Source of the DNA: Holophagaceae bacterium
GTDB taxonomy: Bacteria > Acidobacteriota > Holophagae > Holophagales > Holophagaceae
Assembly: GCA_016722505.1 (NCBI GenBank)
Contig: JADKJH010000001.1
Location: forward strand, 1,426,001-1,490,000
DNA: 64,000 nucleotides
Direction of reading: 5' to 3'
The stretch's first letter is position 1; each line of letters begins with the position of its first letter. This document shows, in pieces, positions 17,987 through 26,610 of the stretch. The position numbers and the translations under genes are program-made. The notes beneath the pieces were generated by a model. The model saw only the letters and a program-made list of their open reading frames with translations, searched no databases and was not told the origin of the DNA.

Positions 17987-18388
17987 TCACTTCATTTCGG
18001 TGAACGTGCAGTAGTGGTCCGCCGTGTACCAGGCGCGGCCGTCGCTGCCTGTGACAATGCGTTCAGCACCGCGGCTGCGGCCGTCCCGCTTACGGCGCAC
18101 GTCCCATTCCTGATAGCTGATTCGCTGTCCACGGGCCTCCATGGGGAGTTTCGTCTCGCCATTGCTGCCGTAGTTGCCAAAGTAGCGCCCGCCCTGAAAG
18201 CCTGGCGGTGCTGCATGGTGGGAGCGCACATAGTCCAATGTGTCCCATGCATAGGCTGGAATGGCCGAAGGGGCCACCCGCTTGGGACGGCAGTCGGCCC
18301 TTAACGATGGCGTAGCCATGGAGCAAAGTGACAGGAGCGCTAGGAGGGGCAGTGCGCCTCGCAGCAAGCTGAGGGCCCGTTTGATCAT
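17987..18388 (-). CDS. Secreted guanyl-specific ribonuclease (barnase/RNase Sa family)
   Basis: 133 aa. An N-terminal signal peptide (RALSLLRGALPLLALLSLCSMATPSLRA) is followed by a microbial RNase domain. The catalytic trio seen in RNase Sa and barnase is present: Glu in SYQEWDV, Arg in RGAERIVTG and His in YTADHYCTF. These enzymes cleave RNA after guanosine. GGAGG precedes the ATG. The immediate downstream barstar gene is expected for self-protection during export. The enzyme could serve nutrient scavenging or competition. Confidence 0.9.
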   Translation of the reverse strand: MIKRALSLLRGALPLLALLSLCSMATPSLRADCRPKRVAPSAIPAYAWDTLDYVRSHHAAPPGFQGGRYFGNYGSNGETKLPMEARGQRISYQEWDVRRKRDGRSRGAERIVTGSDGRAWYTADHYCTFTEMK

Positions 18389-18484
18389 GATGCCTCCAGA
18401 ATTTACCCCTAGTGTGCACAGGTTTCGCTAGCTTGGAATTTCCCAAGTCCACCCGGCGTAGTCATGCTTGTTAATGAGGTATTC

Positions 18485-20158
18485 ATGTCAATGGTGTTCC
18501 GCTCAATCGTCTGTTGTGCATTGATCTCCGCCACGGCCTGCTTTGGGGGCGCCAGGGATGAAGCTGCGCCCAGGGCAGGACTTCGTCCTAAGCTTGTGTT
18601 GGTCATCAGCGTGGATCAGTTCAGCGCTGACCTATTCCAACGCTATGGAAAGGACCTCCCAGGGGGTCTTGGACTGCTTCAAAAGCAGGGTGTGGTGTTC
18701 ACCGAGGCCTACCACGACCATGCCTTTACGGAGACGGGGCCCGGGCACTCGGTACTCCTGAGCGGGCGTTTCCCGGGGCATACTGGGATCGTCGAAAACA
18801 GTTGGTATGACCGGGCCTTGGGCCGAGCGGTATATTGCGTGGCGGATGAGAACGTCCAGGCTGTCGGGCGCTCAAAAAAAGCTGGGGTCTCTCAATCCCG
18901 CTTTATAGGCACCACCCTTGGAGACTGGCTCCAGGCTCAAGTGACGGGTAGCCGGGCTTATTCACTCTCAGGTAAAGATCGTGCCGCCGTGCTGATGGCG
19001 GGCCGTAAACCCACCGCAGTGTTCTGGTTCGAGGGCGCCGCGGGTTTCAATACCTCCACGGCCTACGCGGAAAAACAGCCTCAATGGCTCACCTCCCTTG
19101 ATGAAAGCCTTCATCAGCGATTCCTTCGTGACAACTGGACCTGGACCGCTCTCGCCTCTTGGAGCGGTGCTGCCCGCACCGGCGCGTGGACGTTGCCGGG
19201 TGGACAGGTCGTGCGCAATGGACTTCCCCGGGTGGTTCAAGGCCTCGGGATGCCCTTGGACAAGGATTTTTCCGAACGGTTCCGGCGCTCACCCTTTTTT
19301 GACCAGGTGACTCTTGAGGCAGCGCGTGTGCTGGTGGAGCAGGAGCAGGTAGGGCGCGGACCCAGCACAGATCTTTTCACCTTGAGTCTTTCAGCCACGG
19401 ATTACATCGGGCACAACTTCGGCAGCGGCAGTGTGGAAATGTGGGACCAGATCCATCGCTTGGATCAGGAACTTGGAAAGTTCCTGGCATGGCTTCAAAA
19501 GCGAGTGCCAGACACATGGGTGGTGCTCAGTGCGGATCACGGGGGAATGGATCTGCCCGAGGGGTTGAAAGAGGACGGTCTGCCAGCCGAACGGCTGTCG
19601 GAACCAAAGGACTGGTTCGCCCAGCTCAATATCGCATTGCGGCGGAGATTAAAGGTAGAGGTGGATCTGGTAAGGGCCTCCAATGTTCCGACCCAAATAT
19701 ATCTGGACGATTCGGCCATCAAGACTATAGGGCTGGACCGGGAGAAAGTGTTGGAGGCTATCCAGGCTCAACTGAAGACCCAACCTGAAGTGGAAGCCTC
19801 GGTCACAGCCCTAACCTTGGAGGCATTCAAAGAACCGGCTCTTGGCAACCCACGGGATTCAAGCCTTATGGCCCGGTTCAATCACAGCTTCATGGTGGGG
19901 CGTAGCGGCGATGTGATGGTGGCGTTCAAGCCCTTGACGATTTTTTCAGATCCGCCTTATGTCACCAACCACGGGAGCCCGTGGGACTATGATCGCCGCG
20001 TTCCGATCATTTTCATGGGGCCTTGGAAGCCTCAGACAAGGAGGCAGCCCGTACGCACCGTGGACCTCGCTCCGACCCTGGCGTTGGAGCTGGGCATCAA
20101 GCCGGCGGAGCCATTGGACGGCAAGGCCCTTGATTTGGGAGCGCGGAGAAAAAAATAG
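18485..20158 (+). CDS. PafA-like alkaline phosphatase family protein
   Basis: 557 aa from the ATG at 18485, preceded by GAGGT; earlier starts add residues before the signal peptide. After the signal (VFRSIVCCALISATAC, possibly a lipoprotein signal) the metal site begins with LVISVDQFSADLF; the nucleophile Thr lies in FTETGPGHSVLLSGRFPGHTG as in PafA and nucleotide pyrophosphatases; DYIGHNFG and VLSADHGGMDLPEG supply further ligands. Predicted periplasmic phosphomonoesterase. It is transcribed towards the small basic protein gene and ends at a hairpin. Confidence 0.85.
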   Translation: MSMVFRSIVCCALISATACFGGARDEAAPRAGLRPKLVLVISVDQFSADLFQRYGKDLPGGLGLLQKQGVVFTEAYHDHAFTETGPGHSVLLSGRFPGHTGIVENSWYDRALGRAVYCVADENVQAVGRSKKAGVSQSRFIGTTLGDWLQAQVTGSRAYSLSGKDRAAVLMAGRKPTAVFWFEGAAGFNTSTAYAEKQPQWLTSLDESLHQRFLRDNWTWTALASWSGAARTGAWTLPGGQVVRNGLPRVVQGLGMPLDKDFSERFRRSPFFDQVTLEAARVLVEQEQVGRGPSTDLFTLSLSATDYIGHNFGSGSVEMWDQIHRLDQELGKFLAWLQKRVPDTWVVLSADHGGMDLPEGLKEDGLPAERLSEPKDWFAQLNIALRRRLKVEVDLVRASNVPTQIYLDDSAIKTIGLDREKVLEAIQAQLKTQPEVEASVTALTLEAFKEPALGNPRDSSLMARFNHSFMVGRSGDVMVAFKPLTIFSDPPYVTNHGSPWDYDRRVPIIFMGPWKPQTRRQPVRTVDLAPTLALELGIKPAEPLDGKALDLGARRKK

Positions 20159-20189
20159 GCGGAGGAAGGCGCATCGCGCTTCCCCCGCC
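20149..20189 (-). terminator. Rho-independent terminator of the small periplasmic protein gene
   Basis: A long stem (20158-20172 with 20176-20189, one mismatch and one bulge, loop atc) is followed on the minus strand by a T run (forward a run 20149-20155). It overlaps the phosphatase stop codon, so it may also slow transcription in the other direction. Confidence 0.7.
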
Positions 20190-20192
20190 AAA

Positions 20193-20218
20193 GCAGGAGG
20201 CAAGGGGGGGCCTCCTGC
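20193..20218. terminator. Second hairpin between convergent genes
   Basis: Perfect 9-bp stem (gcaggaggc with gcctcctgc) with an 8-base A/G loop. No U tract follows on either strand, so it may be a plain structural hairpin. Confidence 0.4.
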
Positions 20219-20224
20219 AATGCT

Positions 20225-20569
20225 TCACTTCTGGGTGCGGGCGTTGTGTTTCTTGTGGAAGATTTTCCGGGAATTCCTGTTCTCTTCCTTGTTCAGTTTG
20301 GATTGCTCTTGTTTGGTGATCTTGCCGTCGGCCTCGGCTTTGGCGATGTCCTTGTCGAGCTTGGCCTCCCGTTTCTCTAGATGAGCTGTTTCTTTGGGCG
20401 TCAACTGGCCGCTTTTCACGCCTTGATGGATGCGCTTCTGCTGGCGATTGGCGCGGCGCTCTACTTGCGCTTCACGCTTGGGTGTGACGGTGTCCTGGGC
20501 CATAAGGGCCGCGCTGCTGAGCACTGTGGCTGCAATGATGAGGGCCAGGCGTTTGGTGGAGATGTTCAT
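20225..20569 (-). CDS. Small exported, highly charged coiled-coil protein
   Basis: 114 aa. A signal peptide (MNISTKRLALIIAATVLSSAALMAQ) is followed by an almost entirely charged Lys/Glu/Arg/Gln region with helical repeats (LTPKETAHLEKREAKLDKDIAKA, split by KITKQEQSKL). No enzyme motif. Similar small proteins of unknown function are common in the periplasm of many bacteria. Monocistronic, ending in the strong terminator at 20149-20189. Confidence 0.75.
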   Translation of the reverse strand: MNISTKRLALIIAATVLSSAALMAQDTVTPKREAQVERRANRQQKRIHQGVKSGQLTPKETAHLEKREAKLDKDIAKAEADGKITKQEQSKLNKEENRNSRKIFHKKHNARTQK

Positions 20570-20750
20570 GAGGTTGCTCCTTGGCGGGCCGCATGGGTGG
20601 CGGCGTGGGGCGAAGTGCCTGGGTGGGTATAGTCACCGGCCGTGCCAGTTTGCAAGCTCGTGTGAAACGAAGGCATTGCAAAAGGTTTAATTGGATATTC
20701 CAAGTATTTTGCAACCGTAATGCAGGCATCCGTTGCGGGATCCAACGGGG

Positions 20751-21305
20751 TTATTTCAGGGCGGCTTCGATGGCACCGCGCAGTTCGGCGCTTTCAGGTG
20801 CCACGCCGCTTTTGAAGGCAGAAATGACTTGGCCATCCTTGCCAACGAGATATTTATGGAAATTCCATGCGGGCTCACCGTGCTTGGTGGTCAAGAAGGC
20901 ATAGACCGGAGCTTGCTTGGGGCCTTTCACATCAAGCTTCTCGAACATGGGGAAACCCACATGGAATTTGGTCGAGCAGAAGGCTTGGATCTGCGCGGCG
21001 CTACCTGGTTCCTGCCCTCCGAACTGGTTGCATGGGAAGCCCAGCACCACCAAACCACGGTCCTTGTAGTCCACGTAGAGCTTCTGCAGGCCTTCATATT
21101 GGGGGGTGTAGCCACATTCAGATGCGACATTCACCACCAGCACCACCTTACCTTTGAAGGTCGCGAGGGATTCAGGTTTGCCATCCAGTGTGTTGACGGT
21201 CATTTCGAAGAAGGACATGGCTTGCTTCCTTTGGGCGGGGAGGGCGGAAAAGAGGGACGAACTTACCAAGGATGATGTCGCGAGCGCGATAACGGCGTGT
21301 TTCAT
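20751..21305 (-). CDS. Glutathione peroxidase family protein
   Basis: 184 aa from the ATG at 21305, with GGAGATCCC just before it. An N-terminal signal-like stretch (HAVIALATSSLVSSSLFSALPA) suggests export. The catalytic tetrad is recognisable: Cys in NVASECGYT (Cys type, not Sec), Gln in FPCNQFGGQEPG, and Trp/Asn in WNFHKYLV. Bacterial members usually use thioredoxin rather than glutathione to reduce peroxides. Confidence 0.9.
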   Translation of the reverse strand: MKHAVIALATSSLVSSSLFSALPAQRKQAMSFFEMTVNTLDGKPESLATFKGKVVLVVNVASECGYTPQYEGLQKLYVDYKDRGLVVLGFPCNQFGGQEPGSAAQIQAFCSTKFHVGFPMFEKLDVKGPKQAPVYAFLTTKHGEPAWNFHKYLVGKDGQVISAFKSGVAPESAELRGAIEAALK

Positions 21306-21351
21306 GGGATCTCCAGAATCTGAAGAAGAATGGCTGTAACGGGCATCCCGT

Positions 21352-21711
21352 TCAAGTCCAAGTGACCTCGAACACCATCCGGCAGGGATGGGCCCTGCCC
21401 TCCATTTTTGCAGGCGTGAAGGTCCATGCATGGGCCCAGGATTCCAGGACCGAGATGTGCGTGAATGGCGCACCGTCCATTTGCACCGAAACAACTTTGC
21501 CTTTTTCGTCCAGCGTCAGCTCCAGGCGCACCATACCCTGGAAGCCTGGCAATGGCGGTTTCTCTGGCATCACAAGCAATTCGGCGGGGATGGCCTCCAC
21601 ACGATTCGGATCTTTACCCGCGGCGGCCAAGCGCTGGGCCACCGATGAATCGAAGTCCGGTTTGACCGAGGACTTGGAGTTGGCTCCAAAGATGCGGCGG
21701 AAAAAATTCAT
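21352..21711 (-). CDS. TonB C-terminal-domain-like protein
   Basis: 119 aa from the ATG at 21711, preceded by GGAGCTGCC. After a short basic N terminus (MNFFRRIFG) the segment FQGMVRLELTLDEKGKVVS, then SVLESWAHAWTFTPAKMEG, matches the beta-alpha-beta pattern of TonB C-terminal domains. No membrane anchor is seen, unlike true TonB. Function unknown. It is 46 bases upstream of the glutathione peroxidase gene on the same strand. Confidence 0.6.
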   Translation of the reverse strand: MNFFRRIFGANSKSSVKPDFDSSVAQRLAAAGKDPNRVEAIPAELLVMPEKPPLPGFQGMVRLELTLDEKGKVVSVQMDGAPFTHISVLESWAHAWTFTPAKMEGRAHPCRMVFEVTWT

Positions 21712-21863
21712 GGCAGCTCCAGGATGAATTGTCGCCGATGAGCGGGCCGATGGATCCATTGGGCGGCGAGGGCAGCGCCTGCGGCACATCAAGGATATTG
21801 TGAATTCTGGGGTTTCATCGGAGCGCGGATGCATGGTTTAGTAAACCGGATTGGGCGCAGGCC

Positions 21864-22994
21864 GTGAGAAAAGCGGGCCTGGAAGCTAATCTATGGGCGC
21901 GCATGGGGCGACCCTTTGGCTGGCTCACGGTTCTCGCTTTCGCCGCGCCTTTCATCGCCATCCGGTTCATCTTCTTTTGGAAAGTGGGGATGGTTCATCC
22001 CCTGACCCTGGTGGGTGCGGCGCTGGTGCCTATTTTCGTCTCTGTCGGGTTCGCGTGGGTCGCACCCATGGCTTGGCGCTACACCGACGATGACCGGCCC
22101 CGCACGGGGCTCTTCCGCGGCGCCTTCCAATCCTTGCTGATCAATAGCATCGCAGTGTTGCTCTTCGTAGAAATGGATATTCCAGTCATAGCGATGAGCC
22201 GAGCCATCGGTCCATCCGATTTCTGGACCGCAGCCGCCTGGAACGCCACGATGTTGATACCCCTCATGAGTCTGGTCGGGTATTTCATCGCGATGGGCGA
22301 AGTCCAGGACGAAGAACGAAGCCGGGCGGAGTCCCAGTCCAAATCTGCCCAGGACCGCGCGCTTCAACACCAACTTTCACCGCACGTGCTTTTTAACGCA
22401 TTGAATGGCTTGGCAGAGCTAGTGCGGCAGGATCCCGACGCCGCTGAGCAAGGCTTGTTGGATCTGGCCGAGCTCTACCGCATGGTGTTGGACAATGGGC
22501 GGCTCCAATGGGTGCCCTTGAAGGAGGAAGCACGGTTAGTGGAGCGCTATCTGGCCGTGGAAAAATTGCGCTTGGGAGATCGGCTCCACGTGATCTGGGA
22601 ATGGGATGATGAGTTGAACGGCCTGATGGTGCCGCCACTCGTTCTGCAACCCTTGGTGGAAAATGCCATCAAGCACGGCTTATCCCAGCGCGTGGGGAAT
22701 TCAACGGTATACATCGTGGCCCGGTTGGTGCTTGGCGAAGTGGAAGTGCGCGTGGACAACCAGGGAGAAATGGAAGTTAAAACCCGACGACAGGGGCGTC
22801 AAGGCGTGGGGCTCGAAAATTTGGCAGAGCGCCTGAAGCTCCATTTCCCTGGCTTAAGCTCAGTCTTCCTTGAATCAGAAGATGGTTACACCCGCGCGGG
22901 ATTCCGGGTGAATGCGAAAGCCTTGGGGGTGCCGGTACGCAAGAACGACAAACCCCCGCTAGAAGTGAATGAGAGCTGGACATCATTAAATTAA
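21864..22994 (+). CDS. LytS/YehU-type sensor histidine kinase
   Basis: 376 aa from a GTG at 21864; an ATG at 21903 is an alternative. Four hydrophobic segments fill the first 140 residues. The His_kinase box has the phosphoacceptor in HQLSPHVLFNALNGLAEL, and the ATPase domain has PLVLQPLVENAIKHGLSQ and GVGLENLAERL. Family members phosphorylate LytTR regulators, and one is encoded 17 bases downstream, so the pair forms one two-component system. Signal unknown. Confidence 0.88.
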   Translation: MRKAGLEANLWARMGRPFGWLTVLAFAAPFIAIRFIFFWKVGMVHPLTLVGAALVPIFVSVGFAWVAPMAWRYTDDDRPRTGLFRGAFQSLLINSIAVLLFVEMDIPVIAMSRAIGPSDFWTAAAWNATMLIPLMSLVGYFIAMGEVQDEERSRAESQSKSAQDRALQHQLSPHVLFNALNGLAELVRQDPDAAEQGLLDLAELYRMVLDNGRLQWVPLKEEARLVERYLAVEKLRLGDRLHVIWEWDDELNGLMVPPLVLQPLVENAIKHGLSQRVGNSTVYIVARLVLGEVEVRVDNQGEMEVKTRRQGRQGVGLENLAERLKLHFPGLSSVFLESEDGYTRAGFRVNAKALGVPVRKNDKPPLEVNESWTSLN

Positions 22995-23011
22995 GTGCAG
23001 GAGGAGTCTCG

Positions 23012-23743
23012 ATGAGTGTGCTGAAAGTTGCGTTGGCTGACGATGAACCACTGGCACGGTCGCGCCTTTCGAGGTTGCTCAAGGAAGCCGGTTGCGAGGT
23101 GTTGGCAGAACTGCCGGATGGCCTGGCCCTGCTTGAGTGGCTGAGGACCGCCCCTCCGCTGGATGCGCTGTTCCTGGACATCCAGATGCCGGGCGCCACG
23201 GGGCTCGAAGTGGTTGCGGAAATTCCCGTGCCGCTGCCAGTTGTCTTCGTCACTGCCTACAGCGAACATGCCGTGCGGGCTTTCGATACTGCCGCCATCG
23301 ACTACATCCTGAAACCCATCGCTGCTGATCGTCTAGCGCGTGCGCTTGCCCGCCTGCACGAAGGCCGCGTACCCCGCCGCAGTGGCAGCGAATTGCAGCA
23401 GCTCCTGCCGGGCACCACGCGATTTCCAGTCAAAGCCGGCGAAGGCGTGGTTTTCCTGGACCTGCGCAAGACCACGCACTTCGAAGTAGAGGAAGAGGTT
23501 GTCTACGCCGTGGCTCAAGGCCACCGCCACCGCACCACCTGGACCAGCCTGGCGGAAGTGGAAGGCGCATTCCCAGCCGCGGGCCTGATGCGCATCCAAC
23601 GCCATATCCTACTCCGCCCCGAGGCTGTGCTGGGGCTCAAGCCACTGGAAGGCGGTCGCGCTAGCGTTCGTGTGGCCGAGGGCCAGGACCTGGAAGTCAG
23701 CCGAAGCGTCACGCCAAGGCTGAAGGAAATGCTGGGGCTGTAG
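23012..23743 (+). CDS. LytTR-family response regulator
   Basis: 243 aa. The receiver domain has LADDEPLARSRL, the phosphorylation Asp in LFLDIQMPGATG and ILKPIAADRL. The DNA-binding LytTR domain spans about 135-243 with FPVKAGEGVVFLDL, RHRTTWTSLAEVE and MRIQRHILLRPEAV. A GGAGG precedes the ATG. Partner of the kinase just upstream. The last 50 or so bases of the gene have a diverged second copy at 28419-28469. Confidence 0.9.
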   Translation: MSVLKVALADDEPLARSRLSRLLKEAGCEVLAELPDGLALLEWLRTAPPLDALFLDIQMPGATGLEVVAEIPVPLPVVFVTAYSEHAVRAFDTAAIDYILKPIAADRLARALARLHEGRVPRRSGSELQQLLPGTTRFPVKAGEGVVFLDLRKTTHFEVEEEVVYAVAQGHRHRTTWTSLAEVEGAFPAAGLMRIQRHILLRPEAVLGLKPLEGGRASVRVAEGQDLEVSRSVTPRLKEMLGL

Positions 23744-23883
23744 CTGCTAATAATTCGTCGGGCCTGATATGCCCTACATGCCGATTCTAGCGGTCATAAG
23801 AGCGGATCGATGGGCTTTAAGCCGCTCGAAGTGGGCGACCAGGACTTGTAGTGCCGCGCTGACATTGTCCGAAAGTAGGTCTA

Positions 23884-24790
23884 AGAGGGTGTTTTAAAAT
23901 AATATTGCACGTAGGGCCACTGGATCCTAAATTTGGGTATGAGCCGAGAACCCTACCCTAGCGACCTAAACGATAAAGAATGGGAGATCCTTCAAGCTAG
24001 GCTCCCGACCAAGAAAGATCCTCGCGGAAGGCCGCGCAAGCAGGATCTGCGCGAACTCCTCAACGGAATCTTTACCTGCTTCGCACAGGTTGCTCCTGGC
24101 GAATGTTGCCCCACGACCTCCCACCGTGGGAGACGGTTTACAGCCAATTCCGAGCGTGGAAGCACCAAGGCGCATGGGAAGAAGTGCATCGCACCTTGCG
24201 GGAGTATGTTCGGATCGGAATGGGCCGAGAGCCTCATCCATCGGCCCTGATCATCGACAGCCAATCGGTCAAGACGACCGAAAAAGGGGGCCTCGCGGTT
24301 ACGACGCGGGCAAGAAAGTCAAAGGCCGGAAGAGGCACATTCTCACGGATACGCAAGGGCTCCTCATCAAAGTGAAGGTGCACCCAGCGGACATTCAGGA
24401 CCGGGACGGCGCGCGTCTTTTGCTGAAGGCTGCAAAGGGGCAATGCCCGCGGGCCTCTTTGCTGTTCGCGGATGGAGGGTACCAAGGGGTGCTTGTTCGT
24501 TGGATCAAGGACACGGTCGGATGGCGGACGGAGATCATCAGGAAACCATCCTGGAAGCGGGGTGTCTGGTTGCCAGCCGGCATAGAGCCGCCTCCCGTTC
24601 TTCCAACAGGATTCCAAGTGCTCCCAAGGCGATGGGTCGTGGAACGCACCTTCGCATGGATCGGTCGCTACCGTCGCTTTAGCAAGGACTATGAACAACT
24701 TTGTGAGTCAGTAGAATCCTTGATCTACCTCGCTATGACACGTTTGATGCTGGCAAGATTGACCGCATGATTTATTTTAAAACACCCTCT
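23884..24790 (+). mobile_element. IS5-family (IS427-like) insertion sequence with perfect inverted repeats
   Basis: 907 bp bounded by 19-bp perfect terminal inverted repeats (23884-23902 and 24772-24790, beginning agagggtgttttaaa) and flanked by the dinucleotide TA on each side (23882-23883, 24791-24792), matching the TA duplication of this group. The single transposase gene is frame-disrupted. The right flank continues directly into a fragment of a related transposase, so this copy inserted into or next to an older relative. Confidence 0.85.
23939..24770 (+). pseudogene. IS5-family transposase, frame-disrupted
   Basis: Coding is spread over three frames. Frame one (23939 to about 24070) encodes MSREPYPSDLNDKEWEIL and ELLNGIF. 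Frame two (about 24073-24290) gives YLLRTGCSWRMLPHDLPPWE to DSQSVKTTEKGG; the shift fits one missing T in the ttt at 24071-24073. Frame three (about 24290-24770) gives RGYDAGKKVKGRKRHI, FADGGY and WVVERTFAWIGRYRR with the DDE acidic residues. The second shift lies in aaaaaggggg (about 24281-24291), a typical programmed -1 site in this family; the first is a true lesion. Confidence 0.8.
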
Positions 24791-24792
24791 TA

Positions 24793-24901
24793 CAGCCAGT
24801 TCCGAGCCTGGAAGCGCCAGGGCGCATGGGAAGAAGCGCATCGCACCTTACGGGAGTATGTTCGGATCGGGATGGGCCGAGAGCCTCACCCATCGGCCCT
24901 G
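24793..24901 (+). pseudogene. Fragment of a second IS5-type transposase
   Basis: 109 bases about 90% identical to 24136-24244 of the adjacent element, encoding the same segment (SQFRAWKRQGAWEEAHRTL). It begins exactly at the TA bordering the IS5 element and ends before the ISL3 flank. A remnant of an older related IS. Confidence 0.8.
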
Positions 24902-24918
24902 TGAATTTTTATCTTTTT

Positions 24919-26249
24919 GGTTCTTCACGGATCTGAGTGAAAAGGGTGAGCAGCAGCGGTCTTAGGTCATCTTGGTTTTGTCAAGAAATCAGGATGAAGG
25001 GAGGCCGCCACTGCCTAACAAAGAGCTTATGTCCCGTTTGGGCGGATGGAAAGGGTATCGATCTGGGGCCGTGGATCGGTTCGAGGCTGGAGTGAAGGGG
25101 CCGCGGGCGGAAGTGTGGATCGACCTGCTTGCGGTGGGAGATCAGCCGAGGAAATGCAGTGGTTGCGGGCATTTTGTCCGACGTGTCCACGATTGGACCG
25201 AGCGAGAGGTTCGCGACCTTCCGTTGTTCGACGCGGATACGGTCCTGATGGTCTCGCGTGCCCGGGTGGCGTGTCCCAGATGCGGGCCAAAGCTGGAGGC
25301 CCTTGATTGGCTGGAGCCTCATGCCCGCGTCACGAAACGCCTCGCTGCGAATGTGGCCCGGCTCTGCAAGGTCATGCCCATCAAGTGGGTGGCTGATCAT
25401 TACGGGCTGCATTGGGGCACCGTGAAAGCGATCGACAAAGCCCATCTGATGCGAGAGCTGGAGGCGGTGGATCTGAGGCGAGTCAAGCTGCTCCTGATGG
25501 ACGAATTCGCGATTCACAAAGGCCACCGCTACGCCACGGTAGTGACGGATGCGGAAAGAAAGCATGTGCTTTGGGTGGGGAAAGGGCGTAGCCGGGAGGA
25601 CGTTCGTCCCTTCTTTGAGTGGCTCGGGAAAGCGCGCTGCCAGCGGATCCAGGCCGTAGGCATGGACATGTGGCTGGCCTTCGAGTCCGAAGTCCGCAGG
25701 CATTGTCCCCAGGCCGAAATCGTCTACGACCAGTTCCATGTGGTGGCAAGTTTCGGCAAAGAGGTCATCGACAAAGTCCGGACGGATGAAGCCAGGCGCG
25801 TGAAAAGCGACAAGGCCGCGCAGGAGCTCATCAAGGGTGCAAAATGGCTCCTGCTGGGCAACTGGGAGAATCTGCCGGACCGGAAAACCAAGGTGCGACT
25901 GAATGAACTCCTGGATGCCAATCAATCCCTGATGACCGTCTACGTGCTGAAAGACGCCCTAAAGGCCCTGTGGGGTTACATCCATGAAGGTTGGGCTCGA
26001 AAGGCCTGGGAGAACTGGTTAGAAATGGCCCAATCAAGCGGCCTCAAACCCCTGATGGAATTCGCAAGAAAGCTTACACGGCGCATCGACGGAATCCTGT
26101 CCCATTGCCGTTGGCCTTTGAATACCAGCGTGCTCGAAGGCATGAACAACAAGATCAAAGTCCTCAAACGCATCGCCTACGGCTACCGGGACGAAGCCTA
26201 CTTCTTCCTCAAGATCCGTGCGGCCTTTCCCGGAATTCCGTGAAGAACC
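24919..26249 (+). mobile_element. ISL3-family insertion sequence, intact, with 8-bp target duplication
   Basis: 1331 bp. The ends are 13-bp inverted repeats (ggttcttcacgga at 24919-24931; its complement at 26237-26249). Both sides carry the perfect 8-bp direct repeat ATCTTTTT (24911-24918 and 26250-26257), the duplication length known for ISL3. An uninterrupted transposase fills the element and its stop codon lies within the right repeat. This looks like a recent and possibly active insertion. Confidence 0.93.
25029..26243 (+). CDS. ISL3-family transposase
   Basis: 404 aa from the ATG at 25029; a TTG at 24972 would add 19 residues. The N-terminal zinc-finger region has CSGCGHFVRR and CPRCGPKLE, then a helix-turn-helix (VADHYGLHWGTVKAIDKAHL). 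The DDE domain follows with LLMDEFAIHKGHRY, VGMDMWLAFESEV, YDQFHVVASFGK and, near the end, NTSVLEGMNNKIKVLKRIAYG, which holds the final Glu. No frameshifts. Confidence 0.93.
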   Translation: MSRLGGWKGYRSGAVDRFEAGVKGPRAEVWIDLLAVGDQPRKCSGCGHFVRRVHDWTEREVRDLPLFDADTVLMVSRARVACPRCGPKLEALDWLEPHARVTKRLAANVARLCKVMPIKWVADHYGLHWGTVKAIDKAHLMRELEAVDLRRVKLLLMDEFAIHKGHRYATVVTDAERKHVLWVGKGRSREDVRPFFEWLGKARCQRIQAVGMDMWLAFESEVRRHCPQAEIVYDQFHVVASFGKEVIDKVRTDEARRVKSDKAAQELIKGAKWLLLGNWENLPDRKTKVRLNELLDANQSLMTVYVLKDALKALWGYIHEGWARKAWENWLEMAQSSGLKPLMEFARKLTRRIDGILSHCRWPLNTSVLEGMNNKIKVLKRIAYGYRDEAYFFLKIRAAFPGIP

Positions 26250-26340
26250 ATCTTTTTGAATTCAAGCTCGTGCTGGTCTTCCCCCAAATCTGAGAACCAA
26301 ATGAAAGGTTAGGGTTCATCCTTTTCAAGGAGAACCCTGA

Positions 26341-26610
26341 ATGCGAAAAAGCAAATTGAGCGACGAGCAGATCGTGGCGTTGTTGAGGGAGGCTGAGCGG
26401 GGCGAGAAGCCCATCGCGCAGTTGGCCCGGGAGCATGGTGTGACTGAGCAATCGGTCTATCGCTGGCGGCGGAAGTTCGGCGGGAGCACGGTGCCGGATG
26501 TGCGGCGGCTGAAGCAACTGGAGAAGGAGAACGGACGCCTGTTGCGGCTGCTGGGACAGCGGGATGTAGAGATTGACGCGATGAAGGAATTGATCGCAAA
26601 AAAATGGTGA
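26341..26610 (+). CDS. IS3 transposase OrfA
   Basis: 89 aa. A helix-turn-helix of the HTH_8/transposase_8 type (SDEQIVALLREAE, REHGVTEQSVYRWRRKFGG) is followed by a leucine-zipper-like tail (RLKQLEKENGRLLRLLG). The end contains an A7 run (26598-26604) that would allow -1 shifting into orfB to make the OrfAB transposase. Confidence 0.92.
   Translation: MRKSKLSDEQIVALLREAERGEKPIAQLAREHGVTEQSVYRWRRKFGGSTVPDVRRLKQLEKENGRLLRLLGQRDVEIDAMKELIAKKW

Noticed and set aside
24981..25925. Antisense open frame (314 aa) within the ISL3 transposase
   Set aside because: Arises from codon bias of the transposase gene; no family features.
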